A stretch of 64,000 nt of DNA from assembly GCA_937872465.1 (NCBI GenBank), contig CALMSR010000039.1, positions 203,039 to 267,038 on the forward strand, given 5' to 3'. Of the stretch, positions 48,426 to 57,250 are shown piece after piece. Under the pieces are notes generated by a model. That model saw only the letters and a program-made list of their open reading frames with translations. It searched no databases and had not been told where the DNA came from. The position numbers and the translations under genes are program-made. This DNA is from an uncultured Paracoccaceae bacterium (GTDB taxonomy: Bacteria > Pseudomonadota > Alphaproteobacteria > Rhodobacterales > Rhodobacteraceae). Every line of letters starts with the position of its first letter. Position 1 is the first letter of the stretch.

Positions 48426-49797
48426 GCCGGCGGCGGCCCGGACGACGTCGCTCGCGACACGCCTGGGGATCGCCCTCGTCCTGCTGCTGGCGCTGGGCGG
48501 CGCGGCGGTCGCCGTCGCCGCGCTCGCCTACGGGCGCAGCGCGGCCCGGCAGACATTCGACCGATTGCTCGTCGGCGCGGCCGATCAGATCGCCGGCGCG
48601 ATCACGCTGCGCGACGGCGCGGTGGTCGTCGACCTGCCGGCGAGCGCCTTCGATCTGCTCGCGCTCGCACCCGACGACCGGATCGTCTATTCGGTCGTCG
48701 CGCCGGACGGTGCCCTCGTCACCGGCTACGATATCGCCGCGCCGCCGGACGACTTGGCCGGGCTCTACGATGGCGCCTTCACGGGGGAGCCGGCCCGGTT
48801 CGCGGTGGCGCGTCGGCGGTTCGCCGAGCGCGATTTCGCCGGCACGGTCGACGTCGTCGTCGGGCAGACCACCCGGGCGCGCGCCGAACTCGCCGGCCAG
48901 ATCACCCGCAACGCGCTCGTGGTCGTGCTCGGTGCCGGCCTGCTGATGTCGGCGCTGGCGGTCTTCGCCGTGCGTTCGGCGCTCAGTCCGCTCCGCCGCA
49001 TCGAGCGCGTGTTCGCGGCGCGGTCGCCGCGCGACCTGACACCGCTCGGGGTTCCGGTCCCGCGGGAGATCAGCGGCCTCGTGGGCACGCTGAACCGTTT
49101 CATGGGCCGGATCGACCGACAGGTCGAGACGATGCGCACCCTCATCGCCGATGCCTCGCACCAGATCCGGACGCCGATCGCCGCATTGCGGGCCCAGGCC
49201 GATGCGGCCGCCGAAGAGACCGATCCGGAACGCCAGCGCGCGATCGTCGCGCGCATTCACGAGCGCTCGGTCAATCTCGGCCGCCTGACCGACCAGCTGC
49301 TCAATCACGCGATGATCATCCACCGCGCCGATACCGAAGCGCTCGACCGGCTCGATCTCCGGACGGTGGCGATTCGCACGACGGAGGAGACCGACCACGA
49401 CTTCGGTGCCTCGGAGACGGTGCTGCGGCTCGACCTTCCCGAGGATCCGGTCTGGTGCGACGGCGACGCGCTGTCGCTCGTCGAGGCCTGCAAGAACCTG
49501 GTCGCGAACGCCTTCCGCCACGGCGTGCCGCCGGTGACGATCGCGGTCGGCGAGGAGACCGGCTGCGTCCATGTCGCGGTGCGCGACCGCGGGCCGGGAG
49601 TGCCCGAGGAACACTGGTCCGACGCGCAGGTCCGCTACCGGCGGCAGACTGGCGTCTCGTCGACGAGCGCCGGCCTCGGGCTCGCCATCGTGCACGCGGT
49701 GGCGCGGGCGCATCGGGGCGACCTGCGCTTCCGCCGGCCCGTGCAGGGCGGGTTCGAGGCAGCCGTGGTCCTGCCTTCCGTCGGCGTCGAGCGATGA
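48397..49797 (+). CDS. tctE: TctE-like sensor histidine kinase
   Basis: A membrane histidine kinase of up to 466 residues. Membrane helices at about 22-45 and 170-190 enclose a TctE-type periplasmic domain; then HAMP-like sequence, the H-box ASHQIRTPIAALRAQ (His near 253), the N-box EACKNLVANAFRHG and the G-boxes RDRGPGVPEEH and TSAGLGLAIVHAV. No ATG starts the frame; TTG 48397 or TTG 48412 overlap the regulator stop and allow coupled translation. It senses external carboxylate, perhaps with the periplasmic protein encoded next. Confidence 0.9.
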   Translation: MDTSSLRNTEPAAARTTSLATRLGIALVLLLALGGAAVAVAALAYGRSAARQTFDRLLVGAADQIAGAITLRDGAVVVDLPASAFDLLALAPDDRIVYSVVAPDGALVTGYDIAAPPDDLAGLYDGAFTGEPARFAVARRRFAERDFAGTVDVVVGQTTRARAELAGQITRNALVVVLGAGLLMSALAVFAVRSALSPLRRIERVFAARSPRDLTPLGVPVPREISGLVGTLNRFMGRIDRQVETMRTLIADASHQIRTPIAALRAQADAAAEETDPERQRAIVARIHERSVNLGRLTDQLLNHAMIIHRADTEALDRLDLRTVAIRTTEETDHDFGASETVLRLDLPEDPVWCDGDALSLVEACKNLVANAFRHGVPPVTIAVGEETGCVHVAVRDRGPGVPEEHWSDAQVRYRRQTGVSSTSAGLGLAIVHAVARAHRGDLRFRRPVQGGFEAAVVLPSVGVER

Positions 49798-50843
49798 TGT
49801 CCTGGGCGCTCGCCCTCGCGTCGATGCTCGCGCTCGCGCTGCCCGCGGCCGCCCAACCCGCGCCGGAGGCCATCGGCGATTTCGGTGCCGAGGAGGCCGC
49901 GGAGCGGATGTTGCTTCGTGGCACCACGGACCTGGCGCTCTTCGAGCCCGTGCTCGACGCGTTTCTCGCGACGGCGCCGCAGCTTCGGATTCGCTACGAG
50001 CAATGGGCGTCGGACGATCTCTACGATGTGGCGGCGGCGGCCTGCCGCGGCGAGTTTCCCGCCGCGGACCTGCTCATCAGCTCCTCGATCGACCAGCACG
50101 TCAAGCTCGTCAACGATGGCTGCGCACGGCCGTACCGCTCGGCGGCGACCGCGGCGCTGCCGCCGGAGGCGAACTGGCGCGACGAGGTCTTCGGGGTGAC
50201 CAGCGAGCCCGCGGTCATGGTCTACAACCGCGACCTGGTCCCCGATGCCCTGGCGCCGCGCTCGCGTTTCGATCTGCTCGACCTGCTGCGGCCGGCCGAT
50301 ACGCGCTTCGCCGGCCGGGTCGCCACCTATGATATCGAGGCCTCCGGTCTCGGCTATCTCTTCGCATTCGCCGACTCGCAGCAGGCGACGACGTTCGGCA
50401 GCCTGATCGAGGCCTTCGGGCGGACCGGCGCCGTGGCGACCTGCTGCTCGGCGGAGATCATCGACGCCGTGGCGAGCGGCGAGTTCCTGATCGCCTACAA
50501 CGTGCTCGGCTCCTACGCGCTCGCCCGCGCGGCGGAGGACGGCAGGATCGGCGTGGTCGCCCCGGAGGAATACACGCTTGTCCTCGCGCGCGGGGCGATG
50601 ATCCCGCGGCAGGGGCAGCACCCCGAGGCGGCCGGGGCGTTCATCGATTTCCTGCTGTCGGAGCCGGGCCGCGAGGTGCTCGTCGACGCGCATCTCGTGC
50701 TCGATGTCGCGGCGCTGTTGCCCGACGCCGACGATTCGTTGCTGCGGCCGATCCCGCTCTCGCCAGTGCTGCTGGTCGGGCTCGACCAGCAGAAGCGCGC
50801 CGGGTTCCTGGCGCTTTGGCGCGAGACCTTTCCCCGAGAATGA
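49794..50843 (+). CDS. Periplasmic solute-binding protein linked to the TctDE pair
   Basis: A 349-residue protein with a signal peptide (MMSWALALASMLALALPAAAQPA). It resembles ABC-type iron/spermidine binding proteins: LRIRYEQWASDDLYDVAAAACRGEFPAADLLISSSID, then NWRDEVFGVTSEPAVMVYNRDLVP and IIDAVASGEFLIAYNVLGSYAL. No permease or ATPase is nearby. Its ATG overlaps the kinase stop (ATGA), so it is made with the kinase and may be a periplasmic co-sensor, as known for three-component systems with extracytoplasmic binding proteins. Confidence 0.85.
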   Translation: MMSWALALASMLALALPAAAQPAPEAIGDFGAEEAAERMLLRGTTDLALFEPVLDAFLATAPQLRIRYEQWASDDLYDVAAAACRGEFPAADLLISSSIDQHVKLVNDGCARPYRSAATAALPPEANWRDEVFGVTSEPAVMVYNRDLVPDALAPRSRFDLLDLLRPADTRFAGRVATYDIEASGLGYLFAFADSQQATTFGSLIEAFGRTGAVATCCSAEIIDAVASGEFLIAYNVLGSYALARAAEDGRIGVVAPEEYTLVLARGAMIPRQGQHPEAAGAFIDFLLSEPGREVLVDAHLVLDVAALLPDADDSLLRPIPLSPVLLVGLDQQKRAGFLALWRETFPRE

Positions 50844-50846
50844 GGC

Positions 50847-51245
50847 TCAGCCGGGAGCGGGTTCGGTGACGGGCCGCGGCCGGCCGGCCGCGTCGAGGGC
50901 GACGAAGCTGAAGGTCGCCTCGGTCACCTTCTCGCTCGCCGCGCGATGACGCTGGCGGCGCCAGGCCTGCACGTGAATGCGCATGGAGGTACGCCCGATC
51001 CGCACGAGTTCGGCGAAGAGCGAGACCTCGTCGCCGACCTTGACCGGGCGATGGAATATCATGCCCTCGACCGCGATGGTGGCGGTGCGCCCGCCCGAGG
51101 TCATGGCTGCCACCGACCCCGCCGCGAGATCCATCTGGCTCATCAACCAGCCGCCGAAGATGTCGCCGGCCGGATTGGTGTCGGCCGGCATCGCGATCGT
51201 GCGGATCGCCGGCGCGCCCGCGGGCGGGATGTCCGGCGCCGCCAT
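50847..51245 (-). CDS. Hotdog-fold acyl-CoA thioesterase (YciA/BFIT type)
   Basis: A 132-residue acyl-CoA thioesterase: N-terminal IRTIAMPADTNPAGDIFGGWLMSQMDLAAGSVA with the catalytic Asn/Asp pair of the YciA group (Asn near 24, Asp near 39), FHRPVKVGDEVSLFAELVRIG and a C-terminal beta strand. It hydrolyses acyl-CoA thioesters. Its ATG overlaps the stop of the citrate-lyase-like large subunit, so it is part of that operon and may adjust acetyl-CoA or other acyl-CoA released by the pathway. Confidence 0.9.
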   Translation of the reverse strand: MAAPDIPPAGAPAIRTIAMPADTNPAGDIFGGWLMSQMDLAAGSVAAMTSGGRTATIAVEGMIFHRPVKVGDEVSLFAELVRIGRTSMRIHVQAWRRQRHRAASEKVTEATFSFVALDAAGRPRPVTEPAPG

Positions 51246-53956
51246 CAGACGACATAGCCGCAGGCCGATGCCGGCGTGCGGGTGTCCATGTTCCGGCCGC
51301 GGTTGAGGTGGTCGTCGATCTCGGCGGCGGAGCCGATCATCCGGCCGTAGAGGAAGACGGTGAAGGCGGCGGTCTCGAGGTCGCGGTCGGTGAGCCGACC
51401 GGCCTGGTAGTCGGGCCAGAGCAGCGCGAGCAGCAGCGCGGCGATCACCGCGTCGACATTGACGCAGAAGACATAGGGCGACGCGCCCTCGGCGTAGAGC
51501 GCCTGCACGAGTTCGCTGTAGAAGGCGTGGAAGACGTTGTAGCGCCCGGCCTTCGCCATGTACTCGGCGACGAAGCGCTCGCGCGGGTCGTGGTTGACCG
51601 GCTTGCCCTTGAAGATCGGGTGATGCACGCCCGGCAGCGCCCGGAGCTCGGCGCCCACCTCCTTCGAGGCGCGCTTCTCGCGGCGATACTGCTTCGCGAA
51701 GGCGGTCGCCATCGCCTTGAGGTCGATGCCGTGGTCCGGATCGGTCGGATCCTTCAGCCCCTTGTCGTTGAACTGCTCGAGCAGGAACGCCATGCCCTCG
51801 TAGCCGTTGCCGCCGTGGCTGTATCCGCAATGGGTGAGGAAGCCGACCATCGCCTTGTTGATCTGCACCCGGGAGGGCGTCTGCGGGCCGTCGGCGGAAA
51901 CCGCGCCCTTGGCGCCCTGTCCGGAGATCGAGCCCGGCCCGTTCGAGATCAGCAGGCCGACGAGGATCTGCAGCGGCAGCGCCTCCTCCGGCGTCGGCTT
52001 CTTGCCGGTCATGGCGAGGAAGCAGAGGTCGGCCATCGTCCACTGGCCGAAGCGGTCGGCCCGGCCGATGCCGTAGAGCGAGCCATGCTGGTGGTGTTCG
52101 CCCGGAATCGTCGCGCCCACCATCACCCCGTAGAGGCGCAGGTACCACGGCAGCGTCTCGGCGGTCAGCCGGGTGATGCGCTTGCGCATGAGCGGCGCCC
52201 AGGCGATGGTCGTAGCGATGGCGGCGAGGATCGCGTCGCGGCTGAGCCGGCCGCCGAGGCTCTTCAGATACTTCAGGAATGCCGACTTGCCGCCGCGCGC
52301 CTCGATCGCGGCGAGCATCGCCTCGGGGCGCGGGTCGTCCGCCTCCTCCGCGCTCGCGAGGAAGAGCGCGCGCATTCCGGGTTCGATCGCGATGTGGCTG
52401 AGGTCGAAGGCCTCGTCGCGGCCGTCCCTGAGGCCGGAATGCGCGAAGAGGTCGATGAGCGTCCGGGTGCATTCGAGCGCCCGTTCGACCCGCTTCGGCC
52501 CGGTGATCGCCGCGGCCACCGCCATGATCGCGTTCGGGGCGTTGCCGGCGTCGCGCGCCGCGTCGGTCGCGACGAGGATCGGGTCGCCGACGAGGTTCAC
52601 CTCGGCCGCCACCGCGACGTCGAGCAGCGCCCGGTCGTTCGGCCCGGCGATCTCGTGGACGAGCGGCAGGGCGAAGCAGGCCTCGAGCGGCTGCAGCGCC
52701 AGGTCGAGCACCTCGTGGCCGTGCACGCTCGTCACCTGGGTCTTCGGGTCCATGACGCTGGCGCCCGACTTGTCCTTCATGGTCTGCCGGGCGACCACGG
52801 CGCCGACCTGCTGGGCGAGGGCGTCGATCTGGTCGGCGTAGGGTTCCGGCGCCGTCACCACCGGCAGCGCGATCTCCGCCGGCAGGCTCAGCCCCTGGTC
52901 GTTGGCGATCCAGGGCTTCAGCGCCAGGTCGCCGCGCGGCGCGAAGTCGGGCTCGGCGCCGTTCAGCTTCATCACCGCGGTCAGGGCCGCCGGGATGTCG
53001 GCGATGTTGGTGACGACCGCACCCTGCTTCGAGACCACCGGGTTGTCGGGCGTGAAGACCGACTCGACCCCGAACGCCTCCATGAACCAGCGTTCCTTGT
53101 CCTCGGCCTTGTCGCCCGAGCCCGCCATGGCGCCGGCATGGCCGACGGCGCGGGTGAGCTTCGACTTCCAGCGGCCGACGACGCAGGCGACGACCGGCTT
53201 GGTCCAGTCGATCCCGTGCTCGTAATAGCCGCCGGGCTCGGCGTAGAGGACGGCGGCCTTCGAGCGGTCGTCGGCGGCGAAGGCGCGGGCGAAGTCCGGG
53301 CAGGCGTAGTGGATGTAGAGATCCTTGCCGGAGGAGATGAGCGTGGTCGTGCCCCAGCCGGCGGTGCCGAGGTACTGGGCGATCGTCGTGGTGAAGCCGC
53401 CCGAGTTCGAGAAGATCGCCACCGATCCCTTGAGGAGCGATTCCTCCGGATGATCGCCGCCGAGCGCACCGCCGATCCGGACCCGGTTCCACGAATCCGC
53501 GACCCCGAGGCAGTTGCCGCCGATGACGTCGACGCCGTTGGCCTGGGCCATCGCCCGGATCTCGCGGGCGTCGTGAACGGCGATCTTCTCGGTGATGATG
53601 ACGATCTTCTTCAGCTCGCGGTTCACCCGGATGAGCTCGGCGACGCCGTCGCGCACGCCGGAGGGCGGCAGGTAGACGACGCCGGTGTTGAAGCGGTGCC
53701 CGGCCTCGAGCCCCTCGCGGACGTTGTTGTAGACGGGGATGTCGCCCGCCGGGGTCTTCAGGACCTGGCCGGCGCGGCCGGGCGAGGTGCCGAAGACGAC
53801 GTTGCCGCCGGAGAAGGCGTGGCTCGTCGGGGTCACCTGCCGGCTCTCGCCGCCGGCGATGTTCAGCACGACGACCCGGTCCTCCGGGGTGGCGATCTCC
53901 GCCAGCGAGCGGATGCCGAGGTAATAGGGAATGCCCTGGATGCCTTGATGGAACAT
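51245..53956 (-). CDS. ATP-citrate lyase-like large subunit (CoA ligase plus citrate-synthase-like domains)
   Basis: A 903-residue protein. Residues 1-330 are the CoA-binding and CoA-ligase domains of the succinyl-CoA-synthetase alpha type, with the phospho-histidine loop AVGHAGAMAG (His273). Residues about 560-903 are a citrate-synthase-like lyase domain (HHQHGSLYGIGRADRFGQW near 645; LTHCGYSHGGNGYEGMAFL near 735). Between them is an additional 190-residue region (about 335-525) not present in plant ACLB (about 608 residues), rich in helices. Together with the small subunit it would cleave citrate with CoA and ATP to acetyl-CoA and oxaloacetate. Start 53956 is the first ATG before the family's N-terminus. 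Confidence 0.82.
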   Translation of the reverse strand: MFHQGIQGIPYYLGIRSLAEIATPEDRVVVLNIAGGESRQVTPTSHAFSGGNVVFGTSPGRAGQVLKTPAGDIPVYNNVREGLEAGHRFNTGVVYLPPSGVRDGVAELIRVNRELKKIVIITEKIAVHDAREIRAMAQANGVDVIGGNCLGVADSWNRVRIGGALGGDHPEESLLKGSVAIFSNSGGFTTTIAQYLGTAGWGTTTLISSGKDLYIHYACPDFARAFAADDRSKAAVLYAEPGGYYEHGIDWTKPVVACVVGRWKSKLTRAVGHAGAMAGSGDKAEDKERWFMEAFGVESVFTPDNPVVSKQGAVVTNIADIPAALTAVMKLNGAEPDFAPRGDLALKPWIANDQGLSLPAEIALPVVTAPEPYADQIDALAQQVGAVVARQTMKDKSGASVMDPKTQVTSVHGHEVLDLALQPLEACFALPLVHEIAGPNDRALLDVAVAAEVNLVGDPILVATDAARDAGNAPNAIMAVAAAITGPKRVERALECTRTLIDLFAHSGLRDGRDEAFDLSHIAIEPGMRALFLASAEEADDPRPEAMLAAIEARGGKSAFLKYLKSLGGRLSRDAILAAIATTIAWAPLMRKRITRLTAETLPWYLRLYGVMVGATIPGEHHQHGSLYGIGRADRFGQWTMADLCFLAMTGKKPTPEEALPLQILVGLLISNGPGSISGQGAKGAVSADGPQTPSRVQINKAMVGFLTHCGYSHGGNGYEGMAFLLEQFNDKGLKDPTDPDHGIDLKAMATAFAKQYRREKRASKEVGAELRALPGVHHPIFKGKPVNHDPRERFVAEYMAKAGRYNVFHAFYSELVQALYAEGASPYVFCVNVDAVIAALLLALLWPDYQAGRLTDRDLETAAFTVFLYGRMIGSAAEIDDHLNRGRNMDTRTPASACGYVV

Positions 53957-54052
53957 GCGTTTCTCCCGGGAAGCGCGCTGTCGGTCCCGCGGGTCTGGTC
54001 GGGTCGACCTGCGCAAGAGTTCAGAGGTTTCGTCGGAGGGTTCGGTCGCGGC

Positions 54053-55336
54053 TCAGGCAGCCTCGGACTTCAGTCCGAGGCTCGCCGCGATTTCGGCACG
54101 ACCGCCGGCGCGCATCCATTCGTCGACGTGCTTGGCGTAGTTCACGACCTCCGAGATCGCGCTGTCGAAGCCGAAGAAGCGGTAGGGCAGCCCGAGGCTC
54201 TCCAGCGTCTCGGCGAGATTGCCCATGCCGCGCACCAGGTTCGGCCCGCCGCGCCCGACCACGACGTAGAGCGGCGACGGCCCGTTGGCGGCGAAATGCT
54301 CGCGGAGCGCGTCGCCCATGCCGCGGAAGGTCTCGAGGATGTCGGTGTTGTTCGACTTGCCGCCGATGATGAAGAGCACGTTGGTCTGCTTCAGGAAATG
54401 CCGGTAGCAGATCGAGGCCACCGCCTTCATCTTCTCGTAGGGCGGGTTGCCGCCGAAGTCCGAGGAGATGATCGCCGCATCGCCGAGCACCTGGGTGACG
54501 AGGCTGTTCGCGCCGCCGCCGAAGGTCGGGGCAAGGATCGTGCCGCGGTCGTTGATCACGAAGACGTCCGACTGCCCCTGGTGGGTCCTGAGCTGGTTCA
54601 CCTCCTGCTCGAAGGCGGTCACGTCGGCGGCGAAGAGCTGGTCGGGCAGCCCGAGCCGGGCCACGCGCGGGTCGTCGCGGTCGAAGCCGCACTTGAAGTC
54701 GCAGGCGACCGGCGTCAGCCGCCCGCCCTTGCCCGGCCGCATCCGGATCGGGTTCAGCTCCAGCGTGGTCATGCCATAGTGGTGCACCAGCTCCCAGAGC
54801 TTCGGCAGGTGCTGGACGAGCGGCGAGATGATCTCCTTCGGTGCGCCGATGTCGGTCAGCGCGTTCGCCACCACGAAGGCCTTCAGCCCGGTCAGCGCCT
54901 CGAAGGGCACGATGGCGATGTCGGATTTCGGCAGTTCCTCGATGTCCATGCCGCCGCGGTGGGTCAGCGTCATCGTCGGTGCGCGGAAGGCGGTGTTGTC
55001 GGTGATCGAGAAATAGACCTCCTGCTCGGCCGGCACCCCGGCCTCGAAGGTCACCCCGTTCGACTTGGCATAGGCGTTGCCGTGCCGGTGCCCGCAGAAA
55101 TAGAGCCGCTCCTTCTCGGCCAGCGCCTCCTTCAGCGTGCGCGCCTTGCCGACGAGCCCGGCCTTGCCCTTCTTGCCGACGCCGCCGCGGAAGACCGGCT
55201 TGATGAAGATGAGCCCGTGGCGGTCGATCAGCTTGCCGATTTCGTCCTCGGAGGCGTCGGGACCGAGGATCTCCGATGTCGGGAACCCGACGTGCCCGAG
55301 CAGTTTCGACCCGAAGAGCATGCCATTGATCTGCAT
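54053..55336 (-). CDS. ATP-citrate lyase-like small subunit (ATP-grasp plus citrate-binding domain)
   Basis: A 427-residue protein like plant ACLA (about 423). The N-terminal 240 residues are an ATP-grasp fold (LIDRHGLIFIKPVFRGGVGKKGKAG; ELNPIRMRPGKGGRLTPVACDFKC with metal ligands). Residues about 260-420 are the ACL citrate-binding domain (TFGGGANSLVTQVLGD, SSDFGGNPPYEKMKAV, FIIGGKSNNTDILETFRG). Such a domain separates it from succinyl-CoA synthetase beta. First gene of the operon; 452 bases of promoter region precede it. Confidence 0.85.
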   Translation of the reverse strand: MQINGMLFGSKLLGHVGFPTSEILGPDASEDEIGKLIDRHGLIFIKPVFRGGVGKKGKAGLVGKARTLKEALAEKERLYFCGHRHGNAYAKSNGVTFEAGVPAEQEVYFSITDNTAFRAPTMTLTHRGGMDIEELPKSDIAIVPFEALTGLKAFVVANALTDIGAPKEIISPLVQHLPKLWELVHHYGMTTLELNPIRMRPGKGGRLTPVACDFKCGFDRDDPRVARLGLPDQLFAADVTAFEQEVNQLRTHQGQSDVFVINDRGTILAPTFGGGANSLVTQVLGDAAIISSDFGGNPPYEKMKAVASICYRHFLKQTNVLFIIGGKSNNTDILETFRGMGDALREHFAANGPSPLYVVVGRGGPNLVRGMGNLAETLESLGLPYRFFGFDSAISEVVNYAKHVDEWMRAGGRAEIAASLGLKSEAA

Positions 55337-55424
55337 CCGCGCGTTTTCCCCTTTGCTTGGCGGTGTCGAAGCGGCACCGTGCCGAAGCGGCGCCGTCGCT
55401 CGCTCATCGACATAGCTGCGCAGT

Positions 55425-55440
55425 CTGTCGCCAACCTGTC
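55425..55440. promoter_or_regulatory. Response-regulator-type operator upstream of lyase operon
   Basis: CTGTCGCCAACCTGTC has CTGTC half-sites spaced 11 bp, 89-104 bases before the small-subunit ATG. It differs from the tctC operator in only two positions between the half-sites and has the same orientation relative to the regulated gene. Confidence 0.6.
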
Positions 55441-55765
55441 GGATGTGCCGCGGCATGCAACGCGCCCGATTCGGGTGCACCGGCGAGCGCCCCCAAGCTC
55501 AAGGCTCCCTCGAGTCAGTCCGAGAAAACCTCGGCGGTGTGGGCCGCAGCGAGAAAGCTTCGTGCGAGCTTGTCCTGGACGGAGACCGGAGCTAGCGACG
55601 ACGGAAGACGCGACAGGATCAATCCGGACTGTGGGCAACGACGTTGGTAGCGAAAGAAAAAACCTGGTAAAATCAAAGTCGTTGCTGTTCTGGAGAGCAG
55701 TCGCTGCGCGCGAACACGCGCGCAGCGAAAAAGGGACTCGCGCGGAACGGCGCGCGCTCGACCCT

Positions 55766-55782
55766 GGCGGCCAAAAGCCGCC
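55766..55782 (-). terminator. Stem-loop after the P450 gene
   Basis: GGCGGC and GCCGCC pair around a five-base A-rich loop, six bases after the P450 stop. There is no T run; a weak or Rho-assisted terminator at best. Confidence 0.35.
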
Positions 55783-55788
55783 CCGGCG

Positions 55789-56949
55789 TCAGGCGAGGCG
55801 CAGGAAGAGCTTCTCGTAGCCGCTCGCCGGATAGAGCGCGCGCAGGCTGCCCCCGCCGGGATCGGGCACGAGTCGCCCGATGCGCGCCAGCAGCTCTTCC
55901 AGGAACACCCGCAGTTCCAGCCGCGCCAGCGGCGCGCCGGGGCAGACGTGGATTCCCGCGCCATAGAGCAGGTTGGCGCCCGGGTCGCGGTCCAGCCGGA
56001 CGGCTTCGGGATCGGCAAAGGCGCGGGGGTCGCGGTTGGCGGCGATCCAGTTGATGGTGATGCGGTCGCCCGCCTCGAAGCGCCTGCCGCGGAGCTCCAC
56101 GCCGCGCGTGACCACGCGCCGGTTGGTGACCAGCGGGCCGTCGACGCGCAGGATCTCGTCGCAGGCCGGCTCGATCAGCGCCGGCTCGGCGCGAAGCCGG
56201 TCCTGCAGCGCGCCGTCCCGGGCGAGATGGTCGGCAAGAATGCCGGCGGAGGCCGCGATGCTGCCGATTTCGCCCACCGTCCAGTTGCGCAGGATGCTGG
56301 CGATCTCCTCGCTGCCCAGGGGCCGCCCGTCCACCTGCTCCCGGCTCAGCTCGGCGACCACGTCGCCGGGCGCCTCCGGTCCCGATGCCCGGGCGGCGGC
56401 GATGCGCTCCCCGATCAGCGCCTCGAATTCCGCGGCGATCGCCGACAGGGCCCGCCGGTCCTGGGCATGGTTGGCGGCGTGGTTGCGGCGGGTCCAGTCG
56501 ATCAGCGGCGCATGCAGGGTCTCGGGCCAGCGCAGGAACGCGCATTGCGCCTGTACCGCGAAGGGCAGGGCGACCGCCTCCATGACCTCCACGGGGCCCG
56601 CCTGGCGGGCACCCTCGATCAGGGCGCCGCAGATGCCGCGGCAGGCGGGCTCGAACGCCGCCATGCGGGCGGGGGTGAAATAGCCGTCGATGATCCTGCG
56701 ATATGCGGTGTGCTCGGGCGGGTCCATGCCGTTCGGCACCGTCCGGCGCGGCGAGACCACGTTGCTGAAGGTCCCGGGCTCGCCGAGGACGCGACACAGG
56801 TCCTCATGCCGGAAGAGCGACCATTGCATGGTCTCGCTGAAAGCGACCGGACAGGTCTCGCGCATGCTGTCATAGGCGGAGCGCTGCCGGCCGCGCACCG
56901 CGACCTTCCCCGGATCCCAGGTCGGCCTGGCCTGATCGCTGTCTGACAT
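55789..56949 (-). CDS. Cytochrome P450
   Basis: A 386-residue soluble P450. The K-helix ExxR is in CDEILRVDGPL (about 260), and the heme-binding loop reads LLYGAGIHVCPGAPLARLEL (Cys near 335), with Tyr in place of the usual Phe. The I-helix reads WTVGEIGSIAASAG where most P450s have AGxD/ET, so the acid-alcohol pair for oxygen activation is missing. This is found in a group of bacterial P450s whose substrates are mostly unknown. No ferredoxin or reductase gene is adjacent. ATG 56949 precedes the usual N-terminus. Confidence 0.9.
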   Translation of the reverse strand: MSDSDQARPTWDPGKVAVRGRQRSAYDSMRETCPVAFSETMQWSLFRHEDLCRVLGEPGTFSNVVSPRRTVPNGMDPPEHTAYRRIIDGYFTPARMAAFEPACRGICGALIEGARQAGPVEVMEAVALPFAVQAQCAFLRWPETLHAPLIDWTRRNHAANHAQDRRALSAIAAEFEALIGERIAAARASGPEAPGDVVAELSREQVDGRPLGSEEIASILRNWTVGEIGSIAASAGILADHLARDGALQDRLRAEPALIEPACDEILRVDGPLVTNRRVVTRGVELRGRRFEAGDRITINWIAANRDPRAFADPEAVRLDRDPGANLLYGAGIHVCPGAPLARLELRVFLEELLARIGRLVPDPGGGSLRALYPASGYEKLFLRLA

Positions 56950-57250
56950 GGGACGGCTCCCCCTGTTCCGGCGCCCGAAGGATCTGCTTAGCACAAGCCC
57001 CGGGAGGGGGAAAGCCGGCCGGGTCCCGGCGGCCGGGCGACCGCATCTGGGACCAATACCGACGGCCCTCCCGCCCGACCGGCGCCATAGCCCCCGGACC
57101 GAGCCCCGGGATAGGGAAATGGCCGCGGCCCGCTCGCCACGGGTCTATCGGGCTGGGGGATCCCGGCCTGTGCACACGAGAATTGACGGCTAAGCCCGCG
57201 TTCGATCGTCAGGGAATGCGGTCGCGCGGTCAGATGCAATCGCCCCGGTT
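56950..57250. other. Intergenic region between topA and P450 genes
   Basis: No gene is seen in 301 bases. It contains a GC-rich imperfect inverted repeat (about 57,010-57,040, CCGGCC...GGCCGG) and would hold the P450 promoter and any topA terminator. Confidence 0.5.

Larger units (their letters stand above)
55337..55788. other. Promoter region of the lyase operon; no gene seen
   Basis: These 452 bases lie between the P450 stop and the lyase small-subunit start. They contain the paired CTGTC operator at 55425-55440, an A-rich patch near 55,650-55,680 that could belong to a promoter on the minus strand, and a hairpin close to the P450 stop. No coding sequence is convincing. Confidence 0.6.

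Noticed and set aside
51308..55819. 1,503-codon plus-strand open frame
   Set aside because: It is fully antisense to the two citrate-lyase-like genes, whose domains and motifs are clear; a frame this long arises from GC skew at codon third positions.
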